Program-made: the position numbers and the translations under genes
The notes under the pieces: generated by a model
Databases searched by the model: none
Told to the model about the DNA's origin: nothing
The model's input: the letters and a program-made list of their open reading frames with translations, nothing else
Part shown: in pieces, positions 16,073-24,859 of the stretch
Layout: the number at the start of each line of letters is the position of its first letter
How positions within the stretch are numbered: position 1 is the stretch's first letter
Origin: Pseudacidovorax sp.
GTDB taxonomy: Bacteria > Pseudomonadota > Gammaproteobacteria > Burkholderiales > Burkholderiaceae_C
Assembly (NCBI RefSeq): GCF_017991995.1
Contig: NZ_JAGOPN010000013.1
Coordinates: 1-64,000 of the forward strand
Length of the DNA stretch: 64,000 bases
Direction of reading: 5' to 3'

Positions 16073-17050
16073 ATGAAACGACAGACGACGAGCCGGGCAT
16101 TGGGTGCCCTGTTGGCAGGGCTGTGCATGGCGGGCGGCGCTGCGATGGCGCAGACATGGCCCACCAGGCCGGTGACGATCATGGTCGGCGTGCCGGCGGG
16201 GGGCGCGCTCGACCCCTTCGCCCGGGCCCTGGCCGATCAGCTCAACAAGACCACCGGTGGCACCTTCATCGTCGACAACCGGCCCGGCGCCAACGGCAAT
16301 CTCAGTGCCGAGATGGCCCTGAAGGCCACCGACGGCAACACGCTGTGGATCGGCACGCAGTCCATGATGACCATCAACCCGGCGGCCTTTGCGCAGCTGC
16401 GGTGGAAGCCGTCCGATTTCGTCCCGGTCCTGAAGGCCGTCGAGGCTCCGCTGGTGCTGGTGACGAATCCCTCGGTCAAGGCGAAGAACTTCGCGGAGCT
16501 GGCGCAGTGGATCAAGGACCCGGCCAACAAGGCGTCCTATGCCTCGTTCAGCCCCGGCACGCCGTCGCACTTCCTCGGCTACCAACTCAACGAGAAGCTG
16601 AAGGCGAAGATGGTCCACATTCCATACAAGGGTTCGGCGCCGCAGATCACCGACATCCTGGGCGGCCAGGTTCCGTTCGGTTTCACCCAACTGGCATCGG
16701 CGACACCGCAGATCAAGGAAGGCAAGCTGCGGGCCATTGCGGTGACCGGGCCGAAGCGCTCGCGCTACCTGCCCGACGTGCCGACGCTGCAGGAGGTCGG
16801 CCAGGGCGACCTGACGACAACGATCTGGTTCGGCGTGTTCGTGCCGCGCAGCACCGATCCGAAGCTCGTGGAGCAGATCCGCAGCGCCGTGATGAAGGCG
16901 CACAAGGATCCGGCCTACCGCGCTCGCCTGGAAATGCTGAACTTCGACGTGCCCGACGTCTCGATCCCCGAATTCGAGAGCGAGATCGCCAGCGACACCG
17001 CCCGTTGGGCCGCGCTGGTCAAGGCGACCGGCTTCAAGGCAGCCGACTAG
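16073..17050 (+). CDS. Bug/TctC-family periplasmic solute-binding receptor
   Basis: 325 residues. A Sec signal (MKRQTTSRALGALLAGLCMAG, cleavage after AMA-Q) precedes the receptor core WPTRPVTIMVGVPAGGALDP. Later family motifs are MVHIPYKGSAPQITDILGGQ and IAVTGPKRSRYLPDVPTL. A GGAGACG leader at 16063-16069 fixes the ATG. It stands alone after the MarR gene and ends in a strong terminator, so it is probably a single-gene unit. No partner permease is present. Ligand unknown. Confidence 0.9.
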   Translation: MKRQTTSRALGALLAGLCMAGGAAMAQTWPTRPVTIMVGVPAGGALDPFARALADQLNKTTGGTFIVDNRPGANGNLSAEMALKATDGNTLWIGTQSMMTINPAAFAQLRWKPSDFVPVLKAVEAPLVLVTNPSVKAKNFAELAQWIKDPANKASYASFSPGTPSHFLGYQLNEKLKAKMVHIPYKGSAPQITDILGGQVPFGFTQLASATPQIKEGKLRAIAVTGPKRSRYLPDVPTLQEVGQGDLTTTIWFGVFVPRSTDPKLVEQIRSAVMKAHKDPAYRARLEMLNFDVPDVSIPEFESEIASDTARWAALVKATGFKAAD

Positions 17051-17074
17051 GACGGACGAGGTTCTTCCGTGGTT

Positions 17075-17101
17075 TGGCGCCCGGCGGGGCGCCATTTTTT
17101 T
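17075..17101 (+). terminator. Rho-independent terminator
   Basis: TGGCGCC (17075-17081) and GGCGCCA (17088-17094) form a perfect 7-bp stem with a 6-nt loop, followed by seven Ts (17095-17101), 24 bp after the receptor stop. Confidence 0.9.
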
Positions 17102-17671
17102 GCAGGGCCTGCGGCACCGCATTTGCCGGAAATCCGATACGTCGGATTTTCTTTGGACGCCGCAGAGATTGAACGAGATGCGTGCCAATGCGCTGCTTGC
17201 GCCGGGCATCGGGCGCAAAGGGGCACTCCGGTTCGATGCGTGCAGACTTGATCATGCGCCCCCACTTCTGCGCATCCGCTGCCTGGAAGCGCGCCAGGAC
17301 TTGCGGGGTCGTTGTCCGCGGTTCGATCCTTCATTTCCATCACCGCACCATGCGTTTGCAGTCCGACCCAGCTCCTGCTTCCCGCGCGCCCGCAACGTTC
17401 CCGCGGCCTGACGCCAGGGAGATCCTCGCCACCGGCTCCGGCTCCGGCTCCGGCTCCGCTGGCGCGGACTTCTGCCTCGCTCCGCTGCTGTTCGGGAACT
17501 GGCGTGGGCATGGTGGCCGGTCCGGGACTGGCGGGCGCGTTGGTCGGCCACAGTCTCACGTTGCCGCTGCTCGTCATGACGGCGCTGCCGGTGGTGGCGA
17601 TGGTGGTGCTTTGGCGCTGATCCTCGCTCAACTGCTGGTGCGCCGACTGCGTTGGCCTCCGCCGCGGTGTC
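17102..17671. other. Gene-poor degenerate segment
   Basis: No convincing gene. Short overlapping frames exist but none shows a full domain. One frame ends at 17620 with a hydrophobic stretch (VGMVAGPGLAGALVG then LTLPLLVMTALPVVAMVVL) that could be the last helices of a decayed transporter. A 6-bp unit GGCTCC is repeated four times at 17434-17457. The segment lies just upstream of the transposase remnant and reads as insertion/deletion scar tissue. Confidence 0.4.
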
Positions 17672-17821
17672 GAGCTGCCAAACCAGTTGTGGGTCAGCGA
17701 CTTCACCTATGTCCCGACCTGGCAAGGCTGGTTGTACGTGGCCTTCGACATCCCGCCGGCCGAGGCCGAAGCAAACCACTACCGGCAACTCGCCTGTCAG
17801 GCCACCACCGTGGCGGGGTGA
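17672..17821 (+). pseudogene. IS3-family transposase (OrfB) remnant with internal deletion
   Basis: One continuous frame encodes ELPNQLWVSDFTYVPTWQGW and LYVAFDI, the stretch around the first catalytic Asp of IS3-family DDE transposases. It then jumps straight to PPAEAEANHYRQLA, which resembles the extreme C-terminus of the same proteins, and stops at 17819-17821. About 130 residues of the catalytic core, including the second Asp and the Glu, are missing and no N-terminus precedes it. No terminal inverted repeats were recognised. It cannot be active. Confidence 0.75.
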
Positions 17822-17871
17822 CAGAAGCCAAACAGCCGCCACGGAAACCGGGCCGATTCAATTTCTTTGGA

Positions 17872-17948
17872 TGGCCTGCCCAGAGGGACTCGAACCCCCG
17901 ACCTGCTGCTTAGAAGGCAGCTGCTCTATCCAGTTGAGCTATGGGCAG
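17872..17948 (-). tRNA. tRNA-Arg (anticodon TCT)
   Basis: 77 nt including an encoded CCA. The acceptor stem CTGCCCA/TGGGCAG pairs perfectly. The D arm is GCTC..GAGC, the anticodon stem GCTGC/GCAGC encloses loop CTTCTAA (anticodon TCT), and the T arm GGGGG-TTCGAGT-CCCTC has one G-U. It reads AGA codons, which are rare in this GC-rich DNA. The transposase remnant begins 50 bp beyond the 3' end. Confidence 0.95.
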
Positions 17949-18113
17949 TGAAGAAGGGCTGCGTACAGGCCGGCACAAGGTCTGGACGAGTGGCCGTAGG
18001 CGGCACGGTTTCGCAGGTGAGCGCGAAGCCGCGCATTCTAGTGGCAGGGGCCTCGTTCCACGATGACCGCTCGCGGCGCTGCTCGCGCTCTCCGGAGGAC
18101 CGCATGGCGTCGC

Positions 18114-18224
18114 TTATGCCATCCGCAGGGCGATCAGCACCACCAGACAGACGGCAAGCACGGCCAGGATGGTCTTGCCGATGCGGTCTGCCCTACGCCG
18201 AGCCGCGTACTGCTTGTGGTCCAT
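18114..18224 (-). CDS. Small single-span membrane protein (36 aa)
   Basis: The ATG at 18224 opens MDHKQYAARRRADRIGKTIL followed by a hydrophobic helix (AVLAVCLVVLIALRMA) that ends at the stop. A positively charged N-terminus plus one C-terminal helix suggests an inner-membrane protein with N-in topology. An AGAGG lies about 11 bp upstream. No known family is recognised. The frame extends upstream to 18395 but that part is low-complexity Arg-rich. It is the only plausible gene between tRNA-Arg and the LysR gene; the rest of 17949-18432 shows nothing. Confidence 0.5.
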   Translation of the reverse strand: MDHKQYAARRRADRIGKTILAVLAVCLVVLIALRMA

Positions 18225-18432
18225 GACGCAAATGTCCTCTCGCGATGTGACAGGGGTCTGACGCCGCATGGGGCGCAGCGGGCGGGTTGACCGTCCAAGC
18301 CGCAAGGCAGGCGGCTGAAGCGATCTTTGTGCCAGCCGCCGCCGGGCTCGTCCGCCCCCCTGCGGGATTGGCCGCAAAGACAAGCGCCCCAGCAAACCAC
18401 GCGGATTTTAGTGACACAATTTGTCACGATCT

Positions 18433-19425
18433 CTAAGTTCTTCGTACTTCGAGGGTTTTGCGCGCATCCAGCCGCTGCGGCCGTGGCGGCCTTGCCACGC
18501 GGCGCAGTGCTTCCGCAAAAGCAAGGACGACAGGCGGGCGCTGCAGGTCCTCTTGCCGCATGAACAGCCCGAAGGAGGGCAGCGGTACGCGGGGCGTGAC
18601 CTCCACGCGGTGCACGCCGCCACGCGCCAGTTCGTCGGTGGCGTGCTCGCGGCGAACAGCGCACAGCAGGGTGGGATCGGCTCGCAGCAGCGCCCCGATG
18701 GTCACGGAGGACATGACCTCGATCACGGGTGTCGGCGGCGCCGCGGCCTCATTGAGAAAGGCGGTCATGAAGGCCTGACGCACCAGCGTGTCGCGCGGAG
18801 GCACCATCCATGGCGCATCCCGCAGGTCGGTCCAGCGCAGGCGTCCCTTATCGGGGCGAGGCAGGGCCCCCGCCGTCAGCACGTGCAGTTCGTCCTCCAG
18901 CATGAGCACGGGCTCCAGCCTCGGCATGATGTCGGCGGCCAACAGCTCGGGCGTGACTGCGCCGAACACACAGTCGAGTTCACCCGCCAGCAGCCGCTGG
19001 ATCAGCTCGTGCACGCGTCCTTCGCGAATCTGCACGACAGTGCCGGGCACCTGGCGGCGCAGCTCGGCCACCGCGGCGGGCACGGCAGCCGTCACCGACG
19101 GCGCGCCGACGCGCAGCAGAGCCACAGCGCCGCTTTTCAGTGCGGCCACCTCCTCGGTCGCGCGTTCCAGTTCATGGAGCACCGCCCGCGCGCGGTAGGC
19201 GGCGCTCGCGCCCAGCGCATTGGGCTGCATGCCCTGGTGGCTTCGCTCGAAGAGGCGGGCGTCGAAGCAGGCTTCGATCTCGCCCAGCATCTTGCTCAGC
19301 GCCGGCTGGCTCAGGTGCAGGCGGGCGGCCGCCCCGCGCATGGTGGCGGTCTCGCTCAGCGCGACCAGCAGTTCGAGGTGGCGCAGACGCAGCTTGCGCA
19401 CGAGGTGGTCGGTCCGGCTGTCCAT
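18433..19425 (-). CDS. LysR-family regulator
   Basis: 330 residues. The winged helix is RLRHLELLVALSETATMRGA to FDARLFERSHQG (residues ~13-65). The substrate domain contains LLRVGAPSVTAAVPAAVAEL near residue 103 and DELHVLTAGALPRPDKG. It belongs to the GbpR-like subgroup with the HLELLVAL recognition region. The C-terminal ~25 residues are Arg-rich and extend past the usual LysR end. It is divergent from a CoA-transferase operon (start 19513) with an AT-rich palindrome between them, so it is the likely regulator of 19513-24820. Confidence 0.88.
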   Translation of the reverse strand: MDSRTDHLVRKLRLRHLELLVALSETATMRGAAARLHLSQPALSKMLGEIEACFDARLFERSHQGMQPNALGASAAYRARAVLHELERATEEVAALKSGAVALLRVGAPSVTAAVPAAVAELRRQVPGTVVQIREGRVHELIQRLLAGELDCVFGAVTPELLAADIMPRLEPVLMLEDELHVLTAGALPRPDKGRLRWTDLRDAPWMVPPRDTLVRQAFMTAFLNEAAAPPTPVIEVMSSVTIGALLRADPTLLCAVRREHATDELARGGVHRVEVTPRVPLPSFGLFMRQEDLQRPPVVLAFAEALRRVARPPRPQRLDARKTLEVRRT

Positions 19426-19470
19426 GGGGGTGGTCGGCGATAGCGCCTGGTGATCACGACCTCACGATTA

Positions 19471-19482
19471 TTGAATTTTCAA
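19471..19482. promoter_or_regulatory. Candidate LysR operator
   Basis: TTGAA-TT-TTCAA is an inverted repeat inside an AT-rich patch in the 87-bp gap between the LysR gene and the CoA-transferase gene. The site suits control of both divergent units. Confidence 0.45.
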
Positions 19483-19512
19483 GAATGGCCGCCGCCGGTA
19501 ACTTCGCGGTCC

Positions 19513-20757
19513 ATGAGCTTCCAAGAGACCGAGACAGTCCGCGCCGCCACGCCGCTCGATGGCGTGCGTGTGATCGACATGGGCCAGTACATCGCCGGAC
19601 CCGGTGCCGCCATGGTGCTGGCGGAACTGGGCGCCCAGGTCATCAAGATCGAGCCGCTGGCCGGCGACCAGGCGCGCCACATCGGGCGCTACGGCGAATC
19701 GATGCTGCGCGCCTATAGCCGCGGCAAGCAGTCCATCGCGCTGGACCTCAAGCGCGAGGAGGGCCGCGCCGTGGCCTGGCGGCTGATCGGCGCCAGCGAC
19801 GTGCTGGTGCAGAACCTGCGCCCAGGCGCCGTGGAGGCGCTGGGTTTCGGCCCCGACGCGGTGCGTGCCCGCCATCCGCGTCTGGTCTACCTGTCGATCT
19901 CCGGCTTCGGCATGCAGGGGCCGTCGCGCGGACGGCCCGGCTACGACATCGCGGCCCAGGCCGAAAGCGGCCTGATGTCCGTCACCGGCGAGCCCGACCG
20001 GCTGCCGCAGAAGGTGGGCGTGCCCATCGTCGATGCGGCGGCGGCGCATCTGGGCGCGCAGGCCGTGCTGGCCGCGCTCTATGGGCGGGAGCGCAGCGGG
20101 CAGGGCGCCACGGTGCGCACCTCGCTGCTGGAAGTGGCGCTGCACCTGCAGGCCACCACCTGGAGCGACTACCTGGGCGGCGCGCCCGAGCCCACGCGCA
20201 TCGGCGACGGCCAGCCCCACAACGCGCCGGCCGCCGAGGTGGTGCCCACGCGCGACGGCCACATCGTGCTCTCGGCCTATGCCGACGAGCACTGGGCGCG
20301 CTTCTGCCGCGTGGTGGGTCGCGAGGCGCTCGTCGACGACCCGCGCTTCTGCAGCAATGCGCAGCGGGTGCGCCATCGCGCCGAACTGCGCACCGTGCTG
20401 CGCGAGTGCCTGTCCGCCTTCAGCAGCGAGGAATGCGTGGCCCTGCTCAGCCGCAACCAGATCGTGGTGGGCGCCGTGCGCAGCTACGGCCAGGTGCTGC
20501 AGAGCGCCGACGTGCAGGCCAGCGGCATGCTGGTCGAGGCGGTGGCCGCCGATGGCAGCCGCTACACCACGCTGGCCTTGCCCTACACGCTGGACGACGC
20601 CCCGCGCGCCGCCCCGCCCGCGGCGCCGGCCGTGGGCGCCGACACCGAGGCCGTGCTGGCCGACCTCGGCTTCTCGCCCGAGCAGATCGACGCCCTGCGC
20701 CGCGACGGCGTCGTCGGTGGGTGCCGCAAGAACAACGAGACGGAGACGACCCGATGA
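19513..20757 (+). CDS. Class III (CaiB/BaiF) CoA-transferase
   Basis: 414 residues. Family motifs are GVRVIDMGQYIAGPGAAMVL (residue 17), QVIKIEPLAGDQAR, VLVQNLRPGAVEALG and GYDIAAQAESGLMSVTGE. The catalytic aspartate is D174 in VPIVDAAAAHLGAQ. These cytosolic enzymes move CoA between carboxylic acids through an aspartyl anhydride, so this one probably activates the acid handled by the operon. The start is weakly supported: an ATG with no strong ribosome site but exactly where the family begins. The stop overlaps the next start (ATGA). Confidence 0.88.
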   Translation: MSFQETETVRAATPLDGVRVIDMGQYIAGPGAAMVLAELGAQVIKIEPLAGDQARHIGRYGESMLRAYSRGKQSIALDLKREEGRAVAWRLIGASDVLVQNLRPGAVEALGFGPDAVRARHPRLVYLSISGFGMQGPSRGRPGYDIAAQAESGLMSVTGEPDRLPQKVGVPIVDAAAAHLGAQAVLAALYGRERSGQGATVRTSLLEVALHLQATTWSDYLGGAPEPTRIGDGQPHNAPAAEVVPTRDGHIVLSAYADEHWARFCRVVGREALVDDPRFCSNAQRVRHRAELRTVLRECLSAFSSEECVALLSRNQIVVGAVRSYGQVLQSADVQASGMLVEAVAADGSRYTTLALPYTLDDAPRAAPPAAPAVGADTEAVLADLGFSPEQIDALRRDGVVGGCRKNNETETTR

Positions 20758-22022
20758 GCCCTGACACCCACCTTGTCCATCCGGATGCCGCCGAGCAGGC
20801 GGTGATCCAGACCCTGCCGCTGTTCGAGATGATGCGCATGCGTGCCGCCACCACCGCCCGGCGTCATCCGCAGAATGGATTCGCGGCGCCCGAGCGCGAC
20901 TCGCACTGGCGCTGGGTCAACCAGTTCACCCACACCCACCGCCGGCTCGGTCCGCAGGACAAGGAGGTGGTCAGCCCCAACAACGACACCGTCTACAGCA
21001 ATGCCTGGCTGGACCTGTCCGAGGGGCCGGTGCTGATCGAATCGCCGGACATGGGCGATCGCTACTGGACGCTGGGCCTGCTCGATGCCTGGACCAATCC
21101 CTTCGCCTACGTGGGCCGCCGCACCACCGGCAACCGGCCGCAGCGTACGCTGGTGCACGGCCCGGGCTGGCAGGGCACGGTGCCGCCGGAGGTGACGCAG
21201 GTCATTGCCGCCCCGGGCCACGACGTCTGGCTCATCGGCCGCATCCTGGTGGAGGACGACGGACCGGATGCGCAGCAGGTGCAGCGCCTGCAGGCCGCGC
21301 TGCGCATGCAGCGGCTGGACGGCAGCGACGCCGCGATGCGTGTCGACACGGGCATCGACGGCCGCGACATCCGCGTACCCGACGCCACCACTTACCGGCG
21401 CGTGGTGGATGCCGCGCTGGCCGGCAACCCGCCGCCGGAGGGCGAGACATTGGCCTGGCCACCCGCGTGCGAGGCCCTGGCCGCCGCGCTGCCGGCGGTG
21501 TACGAGCACCTGCGCACCGCCGGCCAGCCGCACGACCTGGGCGGCGGCTGGGCCATCCCGGTGATGGTGCGCACGCACTGGGGCGACGACTGGCTCACCC
21601 GCGCCCGCATCGCGCGCAACTTCATCGGCGCGCTGGGCATGGACGAGGCGATGTACCCCACCGCCGAGGTGGACGCCGACGGCTCCGTGCTCGATGGCGC
21701 CCACCGCTACGAGCTGCGCTTCGCCCCTGGCTGCGGGCCGCAGGTCGGCGCGTTCTGGTCGCTCACCATGTACCGCCGCAGCGACTGCCTCTTCGTGGCC
21801 AACCCCATCGACCGCTATTCCATCGGCGACCGCACGCCGGGCTTGGTGCATGGCCCCGACGGCAGCCTGGCGATCCGCCTTCAGGCCGAGGACCCCGGCC
21901 CGGGGTTCAATTGGCTGCCGGCGCCGGCCGGCGAGCCCTTCTACGTGGTGCTGCGCCTCTACCAGCCGCAGGAGGCGCACCTGGCACTGCGCTTCGACTA
22001 CCCGCCGATCCGGCGGCTCTGA
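20754..22022 (+). CDS. DUF1254/DUF1214 protein, cytosolic variant
   Basis: 422 residues. DUF1254 is recognisable from VVSPNNDTVYSNAWLDLSEG (near residue 73) and DRYWTLGLLDAWTNPFAYVG. The C-terminal DUF1214 jelly-roll region includes GAFWSLTMYRRSDCLFVANP and RYSIGDRTPGLVHGPDGS. The family has no settled biochemical function. Many members have a Sec signal; this one starts MSPDTHLVHPDAAEQA with none, so it is probably cytosolic. It is coupled by a 4-bp overlap to the CoA-transferase, which suggests the two proteins act in one route. GGAGACG leads the start (20742-20748). Confidence 0.82.
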   Translation: MSPDTHLVHPDAAEQAVIQTLPLFEMMRMRAATTARRHPQNGFAAPERDSHWRWVNQFTHTHRRLGPQDKEVVSPNNDTVYSNAWLDLSEGPVLIESPDMGDRYWTLGLLDAWTNPFAYVGRRTTGNRPQRTLVHGPGWQGTVPPEVTQVIAAPGHDVWLIGRILVEDDGPDAQQVQRLQAALRMQRLDGSDAAMRVDTGIDGRDIRVPDATTYRRVVDAALAGNPPPEGETLAWPPACEALAAALPAVYEHLRTAGQPHDLGGGWAIPVMVRTHWGDDWLTRARIARNFIGALGMDEAMYPTAEVDADGSVLDGAHRYELRFAPGCGPQVGAFWSLTMYRRSDCLFVANPIDRYSIGDRTPGLVHGPDGSLAIRLQAEDPGPGFNWLPAPAGEPFYVVLRLYQPQEAHLALRFDYPPIRRL

Positions 22023-22058
22023 GCGACCCGACGACAAAGCAAGAACGGAGACAACGAC

Positions 22059-23048
22059 ATGAGCAAGAACCTTCCCCGCCGCCACTTCCTGGCCACCGCC
22101 GCTGCCGGCCTGGCGCTGCCGTGGTCGCTCGATGCCGCTGCGGCCGATGCCTGGCCCGTGCGGGCCATCCGGCTCGTCTCGCCCTACGGCGCGGGCGGTT
22201 CCAACGACATCCTCACGCGGGTGCTGGCCGACTTTCTCGGCCGCCGCCTCGGACAGAGCGTGGTGGTCGAGAACAAGGCGGGCGCCGGCACGCGCATCGC
22301 CAACGACTACGTGGCCAAGGCCGCGCCCGACGGCTACACGCTGCTGCATGCCGCCGCGCCCATCGCCATCGGCGAGGCGCTCTACAAGGACCTGCCCTAC
22401 GACGTGCACAAAAGCTTCGCCGCCATCGGCAGCACGGCCATCGCGCCGCTCTTCCTGGTGGTGAATGCGCAGGCGCCGTACAAGACGCTGGCGGAGTTTG
22501 TGCAGTACGCCAAGTCCAATCCCAAGGGCGCGACCTTCGGCTCACCGGGGGCGGGCTCGGCGCCGCACCTCACGGCCGAACTGCTGCTGCGCGCGGCCGG
22601 CGCCAAGGGCATCGTGGTGCAGTACCGCGGCGATGCGCCGGCCTACACCGAGCTGCTGGCCGGGCGCATCGATGCCACGCTCACCGCCATCTCCACCGCG
22701 GTGCCGCACATCCAGGCCGGCAAGCTGCGCGTGCTGGGCGTGGCCAACGAGACGCGCACGCCGCTCTACCCCGACGCGCCCACGCTGCGCGAGCAGGGCC
22801 TGGCGCAGGTGGTGGGCTATGGCTGGTACGGCCTGCTGGCGCCGGCCGGAACGCCGGCGCCGGTGGTCGAGCGGCTCAATGCCGAGATCAATGCGGCCAT
22901 CGCCGACGCCGATGTGCGGCGCAAAGCCGAGGCTGCCGGGCTGGAACTGCGCGGCGGCACGGCCGAGGCCTTCAGCGCCTTCATCGGAACCGAGACGCGC
23001 AAGTGGGCGCAGATCATCAAGGCCGCCAACATCACGGCCGAATCATGA
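22059..23048 (+). CDS. Bug/TctC-family periplasmic solute-binding receptor
   Basis: 329 residues. The leader has a twin-arginine motif (LPRRHFLATAAAGLALP), which implies Tat export. The receptor core starts WPVRAIRLVSPYGAGGSNDI near residue 32; later motifs are APDGYTLLHAA and VVQYRGDAPAYTELLAGR. It is third in the LysR-controlled operon with a GGAGACA site at 22047-22053. It presumably captures the acid or ester product for the CoA-transferase, and no TctAB partner is nearby. Confidence 0.9.
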   Translation: MSKNLPRRHFLATAAAGLALPWSLDAAAADAWPVRAIRLVSPYGAGGSNDILTRVLADFLGRRLGQSVVVENKAGAGTRIANDYVAKAAPDGYTLLHAAAPIAIGEALYKDLPYDVHKSFAAIGSTAIAPLFLVVNAQAPYKTLAEFVQYAKSNPKGATFGSPGAGSAPHLTAELLLRAAGAKGIVVQYRGDAPAYTELLAGRIDATLTAISTAVPHIQAGKLRVLGVANETRTPLYPDAPTLREQGLAQVVGYGWYGLLAPAGTPAPVVERLNAEINAAIADADVRRKAEAAGLELRGGTAEAFSAFIGTETRKWAQIIKAANITAES

Positions 23049-24820
23049 GCCGCGTCATTCTTGGGGCCGGGCCGCTGGCCCGCGTGCTGCGCCTGGCGAG
23101 CGTCGTGGCGACCATCATCGGCCTGGCCGCCTGTGCCGGCCCGGGCGCGGGCTCGGGCGCGAACGCCCTACGGCGCGACACCACCTTCGGCCCGGTCGCC
23201 GGGCGCGATGACGCCACGCAGAACGGCACGTGGCGCTGGACGGGCGTGCCGTATGCGCAGCCGCCCATCGGCCCGCTGCGCTGGCGCGCGCCGCAGGCGC
23301 CGCAGCCGTGGACCGCGGTGCGCGACGCCACCCACTTCGCCCCGGCCTGCGTCCAGACGCAACGGCTGTACGGTCCCGGTCTGAACAACCGCTACGACGA
23401 GACCGTGGGCACCGCCCTCGGCCGCACCGTGGGGTCGGAGGACTGCCTCTACCTCAACATCTGGACGCCTGCCTCCCGTCCGGTAGCGCCGCGGCCGGTG
23501 ATCGTCTTCGTCCACGGCGGCAGCAACATCAGCGGCTACACCGCCGACCCGGTCTATGACGGGGCGGCGCTGGCGCGCTCGCAGGACGCCGTGGTCGTCA
23601 GCGTCAACTACCGGCTCGGCATCTTCGGCTTCCTCGATGCGGCGTCGCTAAAGACCGGCCAGCGCGAGGAGGACTCGGGCAACTTCGCCCTGCTGGACAT
23701 CACCCGTGCGCTGGAGTTCGTGGCCGGGAACATCGCGGTCTTTGGCGGCGATCCCGACCGCGTGACGCTCATGGGCCAATCCGCGGGCGCGGTCAACGTC
23801 GATGCGCTGCTGGTCTCGCCGATGCTGGTGGCGCGCGAGCGGCCGCTGTTCCACCGCGTGGCCGCGCTGAGTGGCGGGCTGTCCACGGCGGCGACGCTGC
23901 CGCGCGGTGCCATCGCCGGCGTGCTGCCCCGGACCGTCTGGGCAGCGCGCGCAGAGGCCTTGATGCTCGAAGGTCTGGTGGCGGGCGGCCATGCGGCGAA
24001 CGAAGCGCAGGCCCGTCAGCTCGCACGCGATGCTGCTCCGGCCCAGCTGGCCGCCTGGCTGCGCGCCATGCCGGCCGACACGCTGCTCGATCTGGTCCGC
24101 ACGCGACTCGCCGCCCGCGGCATGGCTGCCTCCAATCCCATTCCCGACGGCTGGGTGCTGCCCCCGGACCCGATCGCCGCGGTGCGCGCCGGCCGCTATG
24201 TGGAGGTGCCGGTGCTGGCAGGGCATGCGCGCGACGAGACCAAGCTCTTTCCCCAGCTCTTCGCGCTGCGGCCGGACCTGGGCGGCACCAGCGGCCGGCT
24301 GCTGGACGATGCGGCCGTCTTTGCGCTGGCCTACCGCTACGACCCCGACGGGTCGCCGCAGACCCGCATCGAGCAATGGATTCCACCCGCGTACCTGCCC
24401 ACCGATGCGCCGCGCACCGGCTTCGACGCCCGCGCGGCCGAGCTCGACCGGCTGTGGTTCACGGCCATCCGCGACGACATGATGAATGCGCTGCACAGCC
24501 GACAGCGCGAGCTCTGGGCCTACGAATTCGAATGGGACGAGTTGCCCGCGCCCTTCGACCGTATCTTCGGTGCGGCCCATGCCTTCGACCTGCCTTTCGT
24601 CTTCGGCAACTTCGGCCCTTCGCTCTTCGCCAACATCTCGTTCAGCCGCGCCAACGCGCCAGGGCGGCTGGCGCTGTCGCAGGCCATGATGGCGAGCCTG
24701 GGCGCCTTCGCGCGCAGCGGCAACCCCAACGATCCGTCGCTGGGCAAAGCCTGGCCGCAGTGGCCGGGGCGACTGGTCTTCGACGCCACGGCCACGGACA
24801 AGGCCATCGGCGTGCGATGA
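23045..24820 (+). CDS. Type B carboxylesterase, predicted lipoprotein
   Basis: 591 residues of alpha/beta-hydrolase fold. The N-terminus LRLASVVATIIGLAAC has a lipobox with lipidated Cys30 (LAAC), so the enzyme should sit in the outer membrane or face the periplasm. Type B motifs follow: EDCLYLNIWTPAS near residue 132, the oxyanion-hole FVHGGSNISGY, and the nucleophile S246 in LMGQSAGAVN. The acid is probably Glu in HARDETKLFP and the His lies in FGAAHAFDLPFVFG. The start overlaps the receptor stop by 4 bp. Ester hydrolysis outside the cell followed by capture of the acid by the receptor is a coherent scheme. Confidence 0.88.
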   Translation: MSRVILGAGPLARVLRLASVVATIIGLAACAGPGAGSGANALRRDTTFGPVAGRDDATQNGTWRWTGVPYAQPPIGPLRWRAPQAPQPWTAVRDATHFAPACVQTQRLYGPGLNNRYDETVGTALGRTVGSEDCLYLNIWTPASRPVAPRPVIVFVHGGSNISGYTADPVYDGAALARSQDAVVVSVNYRLGIFGFLDAASLKTGQREEDSGNFALLDITRALEFVAGNIAVFGGDPDRVTLMGQSAGAVNVDALLVSPMLVARERPLFHRVAALSGGLSTAATLPRGAIAGVLPRTVWAARAEALMLEGLVAGGHAANEAQARQLARDAAPAQLAAWLRAMPADTLLDLVRTRLAARGMAASNPIPDGWVLPPDPIAAVRAGRYVEVPVLAGHARDETKLFPQLFALRPDLGGTSGRLLDDAAVFALAYRYDPDGSPQTRIEQWIPPAYLPTDAPRTGFDARAAELDRLWFTAIRDDMMNALHSRQRELWAYEFEWDELPAPFDRIFGAAHAFDLPFVFGNFGPSLFANISFSRANAPGRLALSQAMMASLGAFARSGNPNDPSLGKAWPQWPGRLVFDATATDKAIGVR

Positions 24821-24859
24821 GCGTCTGCCGTCGGCGCAACGCGCCGCGGCGCGTGCACG

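Noticed and set aside
17312-17620. Possible transporter C-terminus
   Set aside because: Only about 35 hydrophobic residues at the end resemble a transporter; no motif and no upstream continuity, so it is mentioned only inside the gene-poor segment.
20583-22409. 608-residue minus-strand frame opposite the DUF1254 gene
   Set aside because: His/Arg/Gly-rich shadow of a strongly supported plus-strand gene; no domain visible.
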